Shown piece after piece: positions 42,643 through 52,119 of a stretch of DNA of 64,000 nucleotides. Made by a program: the position numbers and the translations under genes. The notes under the pieces were generated by a model. The model had not been told where the DNA came from and ran no database searches. It saw nothing but the letters and a program-made list of their open reading frames with translations. The stretch's first letter is position 1. Each line of letters opens with the position of its first letter. The DNA is from Paraburkholderia monticola (lineage in GTDB: Bacteria; Pseudomonadota; Gammaproteobacteria; Burkholderiales; Burkholderiaceae): NCBI RefSeq assembly GCF_001580545.1, contig NZ_LRBG01000038.1:558001-622000 (forward strand). The letters run 5' to 3'.

Positions 42643-43833
42643 ATGAACGAGACCACGCGTTTGACCGAAGTGTCCGATCTGGAGCCCGCCACCGCGAGCC
42701 TGCGCGAGATTCGCCATCACATTCACCACCATCCCGAACTCGCGTACGAAGAAGTGCAGACCTCGGCGCTCGTGGCCGACAAGCTCGAACAGTGGGGCTG
42801 GCAGGTCACGCGCGGGGTCGGCAAGACCGGCGTGGTCGGTACGCTGAGCGTGGGCGACGGCAAGCGCAGCATCGGCATTCGCGCGGACATGGACGCGCTG
42901 CCGATCATCGAGCAAACCGGTCTGCCGTACGCGAGCGGCACGCACGGCAAGATGCACGCGTGCGGCCATGATGGCCACACGACGATCCTGCTCGGCGCCG
43001 CGCAGCGGCTCGCGGCCACGCGCAATTTCTCGGGCACCGTGCATCTGTATTTCCAGCCGGCCGAGGAAAGCGGCATCGACAGCGGCGCGCTGAAGATGAT
43101 CAACGACGGTCTGTTCGAGCGCTTCCCGTGCGATGCCGTGTTCGGCCTGCACAACCATCCGGGCGCGGAGCCGGGCGTGCTGCTGTTCCGCAAGGGGCCG
43201 TTCATGTCGGCGGGCGACAAGGCGATCATCACGATCGAAGGCGTCGGCGGCCATGCGGCGCGTCCACACCTGACCGTCGATCCGGTCGTGGTCGCCGCGA
43301 GCATCGTGATGGCGCTGCAGACGATCGTCGCGCGCAACGTCGATCCGTCGCAGCCGGCCGTGGTGACCGTCGGCTCGATGCACGCGGGCACCGCTAACAA
43401 TGTGATTTCGAGCAGCGCGCGACTCGAGCTGAGCGTGCGCTCGTTCAGCCCGGAGGTACGCGCGTTGCTGAAGAAGCGCATCACCGAGCTGGCCGAGACG
43501 CAGGCCGCGAGTTATGGCGGCAAGGCGAAGGTCGAGTACATCGAAGGCTATCCGGTCGTCATCAATACGGATGCGGAAACGGATTTCGCGGTGCAGGTCG
43601 CGCGCGAGCTGGTCGGTGACGACAAGGTGGTCGAGCAGACCGAGATCCTGATGGGCAGCGAAGACTTCGCGTTCATGCTGCAGAAGCGGCCGGGCACGTT
43701 CCTGCGGATCGGCAACGGCGTCGGCGAGGATGGCTGCATGGTCCACAACCCGCACTACGATTTCAACGACCATAGCCTGCCGATCGGCGCGGCATTCTGG
43801 GCGCGGCTGGTGGAGCGTTATCTCGCGCAGTGA
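42643..43833 (+). CDS. M20 family amidohydrolase (hippurate hydrolase-like)
   Basis: A 396-residue metallo-amidohydrolase that cleaves N-acyl amino acids or amides. The N-terminus has EIRHHIHHHPELAYEE. Metal-binding motifs are DMDALPI (residues 82-88) and HACGHDGHT (Cys107, His109, His112); AEESGIDSGALKMI gives the paired acidic residues, and GGHAARPH the lid. GGAG lies upstream of the ATG. Substrate is unknown; the LysR gene alongside may respond to it. Confidence 0.92.
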   Translation: MNETTRLTEVSDLEPATASLREIRHHIHHHPELAYEEVQTSALVADKLEQWGWQVTRGVGKTGVVGTLSVGDGKRSIGIRADMDALPIIEQTGLPYASGTHGKMHACGHDGHTTILLGAAQRLAATRNFSGTVHLYFQPAEESGIDSGALKMINDGLFERFPCDAVFGLHNHPGAEPGVLLFRKGPFMSAGDKAIITIEGVGGHAARPHLTVDPVVVAASIVMALQTIVARNVDPSQPAVVTVGSMHAGTANNVISSSARLELSVRSFSPEVRALLKKRITELAETQAASYGGKAKVEYIEGYPVVINTDAETDFAVQVARELVGDDKVVEQTEILMGSEDFAFMLQKRPGTFLRIGNGVGEDGCMVHNPHYDFNDHSLPIGAAFWARLVERYLAQ

Positions 43834-43869
43834 GCGTGGTTTCGCGCGCCCGCGCTGGGCGCGCGTACG

Positions 43870-44694
43870 TTAGCCGCGCCGGGCGACCATCTCCGAGACC
43901 GTCTGCGCGGCTTGCTGCAGCGGTTCCAGAAACGCCTTCACCATCTGTTTGGCCGAATTGCGCTGCGCGTTGCCGCTGATGTTCATCGCGGCGATCACCC
44001 GACCCTGGCGATTGCGAATCGGCGCGGACAACGAAATCAAGCCGCCTTCGAGCTCCTGATCGACGATCGCCCACCCCTGGCGGCGCACCTGCTCGATCAG
44101 CTTTTTCAACTCGTCCTTGTCGGTGACGGTGCGTGGCGTGTGCGCGTAAAGCGGCGTCGAGTTCAGCGTCGCGTCGAGCGTTTCGTCGTCGAGCGAGGCG
44201 AGCAGCACGCGGCCCATCGACGTGCAGTAAGCAGGCAGGCGGCTGCCGATCGACAGGTTGATCGTCATGATCTTGTGGGTCGGCACGCGCAGCACATAAA
44301 CGATCTCGGTGCGATCGAGCACGGCCGCCGAGCAGCTTTCGTGCACTTGCGCCGACAGACTTTCCATCACCGGTTCGGCGAGATTCCAGAACGGCATCGA
44401 GGTCAGGTACGCGAAGCCGAGGTCGAGAATCTTCGGCGTCAGACGGAACAGGCGCCCCTCGGCTTCCACGTAGCCGAGCGTTTGCAGCGTCAGCAGAATC
44501 CGGCGCGCGCCGGCGCGCGTCAGACCGGTCGCCGCCGCAACGTCGGTGAGCGTCTGTTCGGGGCGCTTCGCGTCGAACGCGCGGATGACCGCGAGACCGC
44601 GCGCGAACGACTGCACGTACGAGTCGCCCGGTTTTTCCGGGGGCGGTTCAACGGTGGCGGGCGCGACGGAAGACGGCGGCAGGGCTTTGCTCAT
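43870..44694 (-). CDS. IclR family regulator of the PcaR/PobR type
   Basis: A 274-residue regulator. HTH around residues 30-90 (LTDVAAATGLTRAGARRILLTL). The effector half has LDLGFAYLTSMPFWNL, HESCSAAVLD, IVYVLRVPTHKIM and GSRLPAYCTSMGRVLLAS. This is the pattern of PcaR/PcaU/PobR regulators of the beta-ketoadipate pathway. A pcaF-like gene with IclR-type sites is 6 kb downstream. The start at 44694 fits the family length; a 387-residue version is rejected. Confidence 0.85.
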   Translation of the reverse strand: MSKALPPSSVAPATVEPPPEKPGDSYVQSFARGLAVIRAFDAKRPEQTLTDVAAATGLTRAGARRILLTLQTLGYVEAEGRLFRLTPKILDLGFAYLTSMPFWNLAEPVMESLSAQVHESCSAAVLDRTEIVYVLRVPTHKIMTINLSIGSRLPAYCTSMGRVLLASLDDETLDATLNSTPLYAHTPRTVTDKDELKKLIEQVRRQGWAIVDQELEGGLISLSAPIRNRQGRVIAAMNISGNAQRNSAKQMVKAFLEPLQQAAQTVSEMVARRG

Positions 44695-44938
44695 GGACCT
44701 TGATCGTGGTTTCGGAAAAGTGCGCAGGCGGGACGCACGACGGGCGTTCGTGTCGACGCGCCGCCGCGTTTCGCGTTGCGGCACAAAGGCGAGACGATAG
44801 CTTAAGCCTTCTGTTTCGCCAAATGACGCCGCGCCGTTCAAAAAAGCCAGGGTTTGCGTGGATGCGATCTGTGGTTCAAATTTGTATGATGACCCGATAA
44901 CCCGATCACCTCGCGGCATCCGACCCAACCGATACGCC

Positions 44939-45643
44939 ATGTTCGACAAGATCCCCGCTCGCGCATTGAGTGACACCGTCGCGCAGCAACTGCTGAAGCA
45001 GATCGACAAGGGCACCTTCGCGCGCGGTGCCAAGCTACCGACCGAGGCTGTGCTCGCGGAACAATTCGGCGTGAGCCGTACGGTGATTCGCGAAGCGCTG
45101 TCGCGGCTGAAGAACGAGGGCGTGGTCGAGCCGCGCCAGGGCAGCGGCGTGTTCGTCGCCGGGCACGGGGCGATCCGGCCGCTGCGGATCGATTACGCGG
45201 AAGCCGTCGAGCCGGGCTCGGTCGTGCAGATCCTCGCGCTGCGCCGCGCGATCGAGGCGGAGGTCGCGTCGGAAGCCGCGATGCGCCGCAGCGATGCCGA
45301 CATGGCCGCGATCGACGCCGCGCTCGCGCGCATCGCGCAGGCGGTCGCCGACGGCGAAGACGGCGTCGCCGAAGACGTCGCGTTTCATCGCGCGATCGCG
45401 GCGGCGACCGGCAATCCGTATTTCCTGAAGACGCTGACATTCCTCAATCAATACCTCGAAGCGGGCACGGTCGTCACACGCCGCAACGAGGCGCTGCGCG
45501 AGGACTTCTCGCGGCAGGTGCGCGAGGAGCACGCGGCGATTGCCGCGGCGATTCGCGCGGGCGATCCGATGGCGGCGCGCAACGCCGCGCAGACGCATCT
45601 GTATAACGCGGCGCGGCGGCTTGCCGAGGCGGGCATCAGCTGA
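44939..45643 (+). CDS. GntR/FadR family (FCD) regulator of the sugar-acid operon
   Basis: A 234-residue repressor. Winged HTH at residues 8-75 (LPTEAVLAEQFGVSRTVIREALSRLKNEG). All-helical FCD effector domain at 90-225 with metal-binding-type acidic/His residues (AEDVAFHRAIAAATGN, REEHAAIAAAI). It precedes ltnD by 44 bases and probably controls the ltnD-otnK-otnC-otnI-denD operon. A FadR-like half site TTTGTATGAT lies at about 44881-44890. ATG 44939 matches conservation. Confidence 0.89.
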   Translation: MFDKIPARALSDTVAQQLLKQIDKGTFARGAKLPTEAVLAEQFGVSRTVIREALSRLKNEGVVEPRQGSGVFVAGHGAIRPLRIDYAEAVEPGSVVQILALRRAIEAEVASEAAMRRSDADMAAIDAALARIAQAVADGEDGVAEDVAFHRAIAAATGNPYFLKTLTFLNQYLEAGTVVTRRNEALREDFSRQVREEHAAIAAAIRAGDPMAARNAAQTHLYNAARRLAEAGIS

Positions 45644-45687
45644 TACGCGCGATGCACAAACGCAGCACCCATCCTTAGAGGTCATGC

Positions 45688-46587
45688 ATGTCGAGAAATG
45701 TCGGTGTGATTGGTTTGGGGGCCATGGGGCTCGGCGTCGCACGCTCGCTGTTGCGCGCGGGCTTCAAGGTCCACGCGTGCGACTTGCGGCGCGAGGTGCT
45801 GCAGGCGTTCGTCGCTGAAGGCGGGGTTGGCTGCGCGACGCCCGCCGAGCTCGGCGCGCACTGCGAGGTCGTGATCACGCTGGTCGTGAATGCCGCGCAA
45901 ACCGAGACCGTCCTGTTCGGCGAGCGAGGCGACGATGGCGCGCTCGCGGCGATGAAGCCGGGCGGCGTCGTGATCGCGAGTGCCACGGTCGCGCCGGAGT
46001 TCGCAGTCGAACTCGGCAAGCGTGTCGAGGCGGCCGGTTTGAAGATGCTCGATGCGCCGGTGTCGGGTGGCGCGGCGCGCGCGGCGTCGGGCGAGATGAC
46101 GATGATGACCTCCGGTCCCGCGGCCGCTTACGCCGCTTGCGAGGACGTGCTCGCCGCGATCGCCGGCAAGGTCTACCGGCTCGGCGCGACGCACGGCGTG
46201 GGCTCGAAGGTGAAGATCATCAACCAGTTGCTGGCGGGCGTGCACATCGCGGCGGCCGCCGAGGCGCTGGCGCTCGGCTTGCGCGAAGGCGTCGAGCCCA
46301 ACGCGCTGTACGAGGTGATCACGCACAGCGCGGGCAATTCGTGGATGTTCGAGAACCGCGTGCCGCATATTCTCGCGGGCGACTACACGCCGCTGTCGGC
46401 GGTCGATATTTTCGTCAAGGATTTGGGGCTCGTGCTCGATACCGCGCGTCGCACGAAGTTTCCGTTGCCGCTGTCAGCGGCCGCGCATCAGATGTTCATG
46501 ATGGCGTCGACGGCAGGCCACGGCGGCGAAGACGACTCGGCCGTCGTGAAGATTTTCCCCGGCATCGAATTGCCGGCGAAACAATAA
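45688..46587 (+). CDS. ltnD: L-threonate dehydrogenase LtnD
   Basis: A 299-residue beta-hydroxyacid dehydrogenase. The NAD motif GLGAMG is at residues 9-14. DAPVSGGAARAASGEMTMM and GSKVKIINQLLAGVHIAAAAE give the substrate and catalytic lysine region. Together with OtnK, OtnC and OtnI it fits LtnD, which oxidises L-threonate to 2-oxo-tetronate, rather than 3-hydroxyisobutyrate dehydrogenase. GAGGT precedes the ATG. Confidence 0.9.
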   Translation: MSRNVGVIGLGAMGLGVARSLLRAGFKVHACDLRREVLQAFVAEGGVGCATPAELGAHCEVVITLVVNAAQTETVLFGERGDDGALAAMKPGGVVIASATVAPEFAVELGKRVEAAGLKMLDAPVSGGAARAASGEMTMMTSGPAAAYAACEDVLAAIAGKVYRLGATHGVGSKVKIINQLLAGVHIAAAAEALALGLREGVEPNALYEVITHSAGNSWMFENRVPHILAGDYTPLSAVDIFVKDLGLVLDTARRTKFPLPLSAAAHQMFMMASTAGHGGEDDSAVVKIFPGIELPAKQ

Positions 46588-46601
46588 GCGAGGGGCAGCT
46601 C

Positions 46602-47915
46602 ATGACGGCTCAATCGAAACCCGCGCTGCTCGGCTGCATCGCCGACGATTTTACCGGCGCCACCGATCTCGCCAACATGCTCGTGCGCGGCGGCATGCGC
46701 ACGGTGCAGACGATCGGCGTGCCCGCATCCAGCGAGTCACTCGACGCCGACGCGCTCGTCGTCGCACTGAAGTCGCGCACGATCCCCGCGGCCGATGCGG
46801 TCGCGCAATCGCTCGCCGCGCTCGACTGGCTGCGCGCCCAAGGCTGCCGGCAATTCTTCTTCAAGTACTGTTCGACCTTCGATTCGACCGATGCGGGCAA
46901 CATCGGCCCGGTGACCGACGCGTTGCTCGATGCGCTGTCCCCCGCGTTCGCCGAGGGCGCGTCGTTCACGATCGCATGCCCCGCGTTTCCCGAGAACGGC
47001 CGCACGATCTTCCGCGGTCATCTGTTCGTCGGCGACACGCTGCTCAACGAGTCGGGCATGGAGAACCATCCGCTCACGCCGATGCGCGACGCGAATCTCG
47101 TGCGCGTGTTGCAGCGGCAAACTCGCTCGAAGGTCGGGCTCGTGCGTTACGACACGCTTGCGCAAGGCGACGCGGCCGTGCGCGCAGCGTTCGGCGCGTT
47201 GCGCGCCGACGGCGTGCGGATCGCGATTGCCGATGCGGTGTCCGACGCCGATCTGCACACGCTCGGCGCGGCCTGCTCGGACCTCGCGCTGATCACCGGC
47301 GGCTCCGGCGTCGCGCTCGGCTTGCCGGCCAACTTCCGGCGCGCGGGCCTGCTCGGCGAGCAGGCCGATGCCGCGCAATTGCCGCGTGTCGAAGGTTTAT
47401 CGGCGGTGCTTGCGGGCAGCGCGTCCAAAGCGACCAACGCGCAGGTCGCCGCCTGGTGCGCGACGCGGCCCGCGTTCCGCATCGATCCGCTCGCGGCGGC
47501 ACGCGGCGAGGACGTCATCGGCGAGGCGCTCGAGTTCGCGCAACAGCGCTTCGTGCACGCGGAGCCGGCGCTGATCTATGCGACCGCATCGCCCGACGAC
47601 GTGAAGGCCGTGCAGCGCGAACTCGGCGTCAACGAGGCCGGGCATCTGGTGGAGAAGACGTTGGCATCGATTGCACGCGGCTTGCGTGAGCGCGGCGTGC
47701 GCAAGTTCGTCGTCGCCGGCGGCGAGACCTCGGGCGCGGTCGTGCAGGCGCTCGACGTGCGCACGCTGCGCATCGGCGCGCAGATCGATCCGGGCGTGCC
47801 GGCCACCGCGACGACCGATGCCGACCCGCTCGCGCTCGCGTTGAAGTCGGGCAACTTCGGTACGACCGATTTCTTCGACAAGGCGCTGCGCCATCTCGAC
47901 GGAGCCGCGCGATGA
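46602..47915 (+). CDS. otnK: 3-oxo-tetronate kinase OtnK (DUF1537)
   Basis: A 437-residue kinase of the four-carbon acid sugar family. The N-terminus has GCIADDFTGATDLANMLV. The ATP-binding C-terminal half has VVAGGETSGAVVQAL and IGAQIDPGVP, the standard DUF1537 motifs. It phosphorylates 3-oxo-tetronate at O4 for the decarboxylase encoded next. The gene is 14 bases after ltnD, and its stop overlaps otnC by 4 bases. Confidence 0.94.
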   Translation: MTAQSKPALLGCIADDFTGATDLANMLVRGGMRTVQTIGVPASSESLDADALVVALKSRTIPAADAVAQSLAALDWLRAQGCRQFFFKYCSTFDSTDAGNIGPVTDALLDALSPAFAEGASFTIACPAFPENGRTIFRGHLFVGDTLLNESGMENHPLTPMRDANLVRVLQRQTRSKVGLVRYDTLAQGDAAVRAAFGALRADGVRIAIADAVSDADLHTLGAACSDLALITGGSGVALGLPANFRRAGLLGEQADAAQLPRVEGLSAVLAGSASKATNAQVAAWCATRPAFRIDPLAAARGEDVIGEALEFAQQRFVHAEPALIYATASPDDVKAVQRELGVNEAGHLVEKTLASIARGLRERGVRKFVVAGGETSGAVVQALDVRTLRIGAQIDPGVPATATTDADPLALALKSGNFGTTDFFDKALRHLDGAAR

Positions 47916-48574
47916 GTCACACGCCGGCACTTCACACCTCCACCGAAGCGCGAGTGCGCGAAGAAATCTGCACGGTCGGCGCGAGTCTCTATCAGCGCGG
48001 CTATACGGTCGGCAGCGCCGGCAACATCAGCGCGCGGCTCGACGACGGCTGGCTGATCACGCCGACCGACGCGTGCCTCGGCCGCCTCGATCCCGCCGAC
48101 ATCGCGAAGGTCGACGCGGAGGGTCGCGCGGTGTCGGGCGGCAAGCCGTCGAAAACGCTCGCGCTGCATCGCGGCATCTACGCGCGCAACGGCGACGCGC
48201 GCGGCATCGTTCATACCCATTCGACGCATCTGGTCGCGCTGACGCTCGCGGGCGTGTGGACCGAAGCGGACGTCTTGCCGCCGATCACCCCGTACTACGT
48301 GATGAAAGTGGGACATGTACCGCTGATTCGCTATCGACGCCCAGGCGACCCGCAAGTGGCCGCGCAGATCGCCGCGCTGGCCGATCGCGTGCGCGCGGTG
48401 CTGCTCGAACGTCTGGGGCCGGTGGTATGGGAGCGCTCGGTCGCGCAGGCCTCGTATGTGCTGGAAGAACTCGAAGAAACCGCGCGCCTGTGGCTGATGA
48501 CGAATCCGCGGCCCGCACCGCTCGACGCCGCCGCCATCGAAGAACTGTGCGCCGCGTTCGGCGCGCGGTGGTAG
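47912..48574 (+). CDS. otnC: 3-oxo-tetronate 4-phosphate decarboxylase OtnC
   Basis: A 220-residue class II aldolase/adducin-fold metalloenzyme. Features are GNISARLDDGWLITPTDACLGRL region, the zinc-ligand pair in IVHTHSTHLVAL and a later His in MKVGHVPLIRY. It decarboxylates 3-oxo-tetronate 4-phosphate to dihydroxyacetone phosphate, feeding glycolysis. It is translationally coupled to otnK (ATGA). Confidence 0.92.
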   Translation: MSHTPALHTSTEARVREEICTVGASLYQRGYTVGSAGNISARLDDGWLITPTDACLGRLDPADIAKVDAEGRAVSGGKPSKTLALHRGIYARNGDARGIVHTHSTHLVALTLAGVWTEADVLPPITPYYVMKVGHVPLIRYRRPGDPQVAAQIAALADRVRAVLLERLGPVVWERSVAQASYVLEELEETARLWLMTNPRPAPLDAAAIEELCAAFGARW

Positions 48575-48635
48575 CGGGGCGCATGATTCTCGAACGCCGG
48601 TCACCCTATCGCATTGTCTTGAAGGAGCTGTCGCC

Positions 48636-49445
48636 ATGCCTCGCTTCGCCGCCAATCTGACGATGATGTACAACGAGCACGGGTTCCTCGATCGATTCGC
48701 CGCCGCCGCGCGCGACGGCTTCAACGCGGTCGAGTTCCTGTTTCCCTACGAGTTCCGCGCGGGCGAGCTGAAGGCGCGGCTCGACGCGCACGGCCTCACG
48801 CAGGTGCTATTCAATGCGCCGCCGGGCGACTGGAGCGGCGGCGAGCGTGGCCTGGCTTCCTTGCCGGGACGCGAGGACGAGTTCCGCCGCAGTATCGACA
48901 CGGCGCTCGAGTACGTGCGCGTGCTCGGCAATCGCAAGCTGCATGTGATGGCGGGTTTGCTCGCCGGCGATCAACCCGGCCAACCGGGTGACAAGCAGCG
49001 TAAAGCCCAACGCGACGTGTACCTGAACAATCTCGCTTATGCCGCGCGGGCCGCGCAAGCCGAACAGATCACGATCGTCATCGAGCCGATCAACACACGC
49101 GACATGCCCGGCTATTTCCTCAATCGACAGGACGACGCGCAGGCGATCTGCGCCGAAGTCGGCGCGCCGAATCTGAAGGTGCAGTTCGATTGCTATCACT
49201 GCCAGATCGTCGAGGGCGATCTCGCGACGAAGCTCAAACGCGATATGGCCGGCATCGGCCACATCCAGGTCGCGGGTGTGCCGGAGCGGCACGAGCCCGA
49301 CATCGGCGAGCTGAACTACCCGTACCTGTTCGATCTGATCGATGCGCTCGGCTACGACGGCTACATCGGCTGCGAATACCGGCCGCGCGCGGGGACGACG
49401 GCGGGGCTCGGCTGGCTGAAGCCTTACCTCGGCGCGGGGCGCTGA
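48636..49445 (+). CDS. otnI: 2-oxo-tetronate isomerase OtnI
   Basis: A 269-residue TIM-barrel isomerase of the hydroxypyruvate isomerase family. It shows PRFAANLTMMYNEHGFLDRFA at the N-terminus, FNAPPGDWSGGERGLA, IEPINTRDMPGYFLN (catalytic Glu) and QFDCYHCQI. It shifts the keto group of 2-oxo-tetronate to position 3 for OtnK. AAGGAGCT is the ribosome binding site. Confidence 0.93.
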   Translation: MPRFAANLTMMYNEHGFLDRFAAAARDGFNAVEFLFPYEFRAGELKARLDAHGLTQVLFNAPPGDWSGGERGLASLPGREDEFRRSIDTALEYVRVLGNRKLHVMAGLLAGDQPGQPGDKQRKAQRDVYLNNLAYAARAAQAEQITIVIEPINTRDMPGYFLNRQDDAQAICAEVGAPNLKVQFDCYHCQIVEGDLATKLKRDMAGIGHIQVAGVPERHEPDIGELNYPYLFDLIDALGYDGYIGCEYRPRAGTTAGLGWLKPYLGAGR

Positions 49446-49477
49446 GTTTTTCGACATCCACTGACGGACACGCAACC

Positions 49478-50458
49478 ATGAAAGTACTGATCACCGGCGG
49501 CGCGGGTTTTCTCGGCCAGCGCCTCGCGCGCGAACTGCTTGTGCGTGGCGCGCTGAAGGACGCGCATGGCGCACCGCAAGCGGTCACCGAATTGATTCTG
49601 CTCGACGTCGCGCGCGCCCACGATTTCGGCGATGCGCGCGTGCGCACCGAAGTCGGCGATATCGCGGAGCGCGGCGTGCTCGAGCGCGTCATCGACGGGG
49701 AAACCTCGGCGATCTTTCATCTGGCCGCGATCGTCAGCGGCCAGGCCGAGGCGGACTTCGAGCTCGGCATGCGCATCAATCTCGATGCGTCGCGGCTGCT
49801 GCTCGAGATCTGCCGCGAGCGCGGACACCAGCCGCGCGTCGTGTTCACCAGTTCGGTCGCGGTCTATGGCGGTGATCTGCCCGCGCTCGTGCGGGACGAT
49901 ACCGCGCTCAATCCGCAGTCGTCGTATGGCGCGCAGAAGGCGATCGCGGAATTGCTGCTCAATGACTATTCGCGGCGCGGTTTCGTCGACGGCCGCGTGC
50001 TGCGGCTGCCTACCATCAGCGTACGGCCGGGGCGGCCGAACGCGGCGGCGTCGTCGTTTGCGAGCGGCATCATCCGTGAGCCGCTCAATGGCGAAGAGGC
50101 CCTGTGCCCGGTTGCCGGTTCGACGCGGCTGTGGCTGCTGTCGCCGCGCAAGGCGATCGAAAGCCTGATCGCGGGCCTCGAACTCGATGGCGCCGCGCTC
50201 GGCAAGCAGCGCGTGCTGAACCTACCGGGTCTGTCAGTCAGCGTCGACGAAATGATCGCGGCCCTGCGCGAGGTCGCGGGCGACGCGGTCGCCGACCGCA
50301 TCGTGCGGCAGCCCGACGAGCGTATCGAGAAGATCGTCGGCAGCTGGCCGGGCGCGTGGGATACCTCGCGTGCCGAACGGCTGGGGCTCGCAGCCGAGCA
50401 CAGCTTTGCCGACGTGATCCGCGCCTACATCGCCGATGAAGGCATCGAAGTTCGCTGA
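49478..50458 (+). CDS. denD: D-erythronate dehydrogenase DenD
   Basis: A 326-residue short-chain extended (epimerase-like) dehydrogenase. The NAD motif TGGAGFLG is at residues 6-13. The active site is Ser125/Ser126 with Tyr150-x3-Lys154 (SYGAQK). Family knowledge places DenD as the enzyme that oxidises D-erythronate to the same 2-oxo-tetronate pool entered by LtnD. It closes the operon, 32 bases after otnI. Confidence 0.9.
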   Translation: MKVLITGGAGFLGQRLARELLVRGALKDAHGAPQAVTELILLDVARAHDFGDARVRTEVGDIAERGVLERVIDGETSAIFHLAAIVSGQAEADFELGMRINLDASRLLLEICRERGHQPRVVFTSSVAVYGGDLPALVRDDTALNPQSSYGAQKAIAELLLNDYSRRGFVDGRVLRLPTISVRPGRPNAAASSFASGIIREPLNGEEALCPVAGSTRLWLLSPRKAIESLIAGLELDGAALGKQRVLNLPGLSVSVDEMIAALREVAGDAVADRIVRQPDERIEKIVGSWPGAWDTSRAERLGLAAEHSFADVIRAYIADEGIEVR

Positions 50459-50812
50459 AGTCCCTCCGCGTATTCCCTGATCTCCCCTGGCACGGCTGCG
50501 GCCGTGCTTGACACGCTTTCGCGCCCACGCCTATTATCGAGTCTGTTTTGTTCGATATATGACCGTGTGTTCGTATATAGAACATATGGCCGGGCTAGAA
50601 AGGCGCAGCAGCCGTATCCGTCGTCGATCCCAAGCCCATCGTTCACGATCCTGCGCTAAGCTGCTCCGACGTGACGGCCGCCGCGCCGTCGCTGATCTGC
50701 AGCTTCTCGTCCGTGGCCGTCGATTGCCGATGCCTCGGCACATCGAACCGGCGTTACCGGAGCAAAACCGGCCGCGGCGCAGCGCACGCAGCATCTCAAC
50801 TGGAGACATCAC
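50459..50812. other. 354-base gap holding the pcaF promoter region
   Basis: No gene is supported here. The first 60 bases are the end of the denD transcript. Around 50540-50590 there is an AT-rich patch with two IclR-type inverted repeats, listed separately. The remaining 220 bases lead to pcaF and hold no recognisable structure besides GGAGACATC before the start. Confidence 0.6.
50550..50583. promoter_or_regulatory. Tandem IclR/PcaR-type operator sites before pcaF
   Basis: Two copies of a GTTC-N7-GAAC-like repeat occur 19 bases apart: GTTCGATATATGACC (50550-50564, one mismatch in the second arm) and GTTCGTATATAGAAC (50569-50583, perfect arms, extendable to TGTTC/GAACA). PcaR/PobR proteins bind such repeats on the beta-ketoadipate genes. 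Confidence 0.65.
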
Positions 50813-52015
50813 ATGACCGAAGCATTCCTGTGCGACGCGATTCGCACCCCCATTGGCCGCTATGCGGGTTCGCTGTCGTCGGTGCGCGCCGACGACCTGG
50901 GCGCGGTGCCGCTCAAGGCGCTGATGGAGCGCAACAAGAACGTCGACTGGACCGCGATCGACGACGTGATCTACGGCTGCGCGAACCAGGCCGGTGACGA
51001 CAACCGCAACGTCGCGCGTATGTCGCTGCTGCTCGCGGGTCTGCCCAAGGACGTGCCGGGCTCGACGGTCAACCGTCTGTGCGGCTCGGGCATGGACGCG
51101 GTCGGTATCGCCGCGCGCGCGATCAAGTCGGGCGAGGCTGCGCTGATGGTGGCGGGCGGCGTCGAAAGCATGAGCCGCGCGCCGTTCGTGATGCCCAAGG
51201 CGACCAGCGCGTTCTCGCGTCAGAACGAGGTCTACGACACGACGATCGGCTGGCGCTTCGTGAACCCGCTGATGAAGAAGCTATACGGTGTCGACTCGAT
51301 GCCGGAAACCGGCGAAAACGTGGCGACCGACTACAACATCAGCCGCGCCGACCAGGACGCGTTCGCGCTGCGCAGCCAGCAGAAGGCCGCGCGCGCGCAA
51401 CGCGACGGCACGCTCGCGCAGGAAATCGTCGGCGTGACGATCGCGCAGAAGAAGGGCGATCCGATCACGGTCACGCAAGACGAGCATCCGCGCGAAACGA
51501 GCCTCGAAACGCTCGCGAAGCTGAAGGGCGTCGTGCGTCCGGACGGCACGGTCACGGCCGGTAACGCATCGGGCGTGAACGACGGCGCGGCCGCGTTGCT
51601 GCTCGCCAACGAAGAAACCGCGAGGCGCTTCGGCCTCACGCCGCGCGCCCGCGTGCTCGGCGTGGCGACCGCCGGCGTCGATCCGCGCGTCATGGGCATC
51701 GGCCCGGCGCCCGCCACCCAGAAGCTGCTCGCGCGTCTGGGCATGACGATCGACCAGTTCGACGTGATCGAGCTGAACGAAGCGTTCGCGTCGCAAGGCA
51801 TCGCGGTGCTGCGCGCGCTCGGCGTCGCCGACGACGATCCCCGCGTGAACCCGAACGGCGGCGCGATCGCGCTGGGCCACCCGCTCGGCATGAGCGGCGC
51901 GCGTCTGGTGACAACGGCGACGTATCAGCTGCAACGCACGCAGGGCCGCTTCGCGCTGTGCACGATGTGTATCGGCGTCGGCCAGGGTATCGCGATCGCG
52001 ATCGAGCGCGTGTAA
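50813..52015 (+). CDS. pcaF: 3-oxoadipyl-CoA thiolase (PcaF-like)
   Basis: A 400-residue thiolase, the exact usual length for PcaF. Active residues are Cys90 (NRLCGSGMDAV), His356 (ALGHPLGMSGAR) and Cys386 (CTMCIGVGQG). It splits 3-oxoadipyl-CoA to succinyl-CoA and acetyl-CoA, the last step of aromatic degradation. IclR-type sites upstream support that pathway. A role as general beta-ketothiolase is the alternative. The pcaIJ transferase genes are not adjacent. Confidence 0.9.
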   Translation: MTEAFLCDAIRTPIGRYAGSLSSVRADDLGAVPLKALMERNKNVDWTAIDDVIYGCANQAGDDNRNVARMSLLLAGLPKDVPGSTVNRLCGSGMDAVGIAARAIKSGEAALMVAGGVESMSRAPFVMPKATSAFSRQNEVYDTTIGWRFVNPLMKKLYGVDSMPETGENVATDYNISRADQDAFALRSQQKAARAQRDGTLAQEIVGVTIAQKKGDPITVTQDEHPRETSLETLAKLKGVVRPDGTVTAGNASGVNDGAAALLLANEETARRFGLTPRARVLGVATAGVDPRVMGIGPAPATQKLLARLGMTIDQFDVIELNEAFASQGIAVLRALGVADDDPRVNPNGGAIALGHPLGMSGARLVTTATYQLQRTQGRFALCTMCIGVGQGIAIAIERV

Positions 52016-52048
52016 GACGTTAGCTGATCTGGCGAAGAGTAAAAGCAG

Positions 52049-52089
52049 AAGGGCCGGCGTGTCGTCGAGACACGCCGGCCCTTTGTTTT
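52049..52089 (+). terminator. Terminator after pcaF
   Basis: A perfect 15-bp stem (52049-52063 with 52069-52083), loop GTCGA, then TGTTTTG. It ends pcaF and may act for the convergent dmeF on the other strand too. Confidence 0.9.
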
Positions 52090-52119
52090 GATTGCGCCTT
52101 GCTTCGCCGGGCGCGGATG

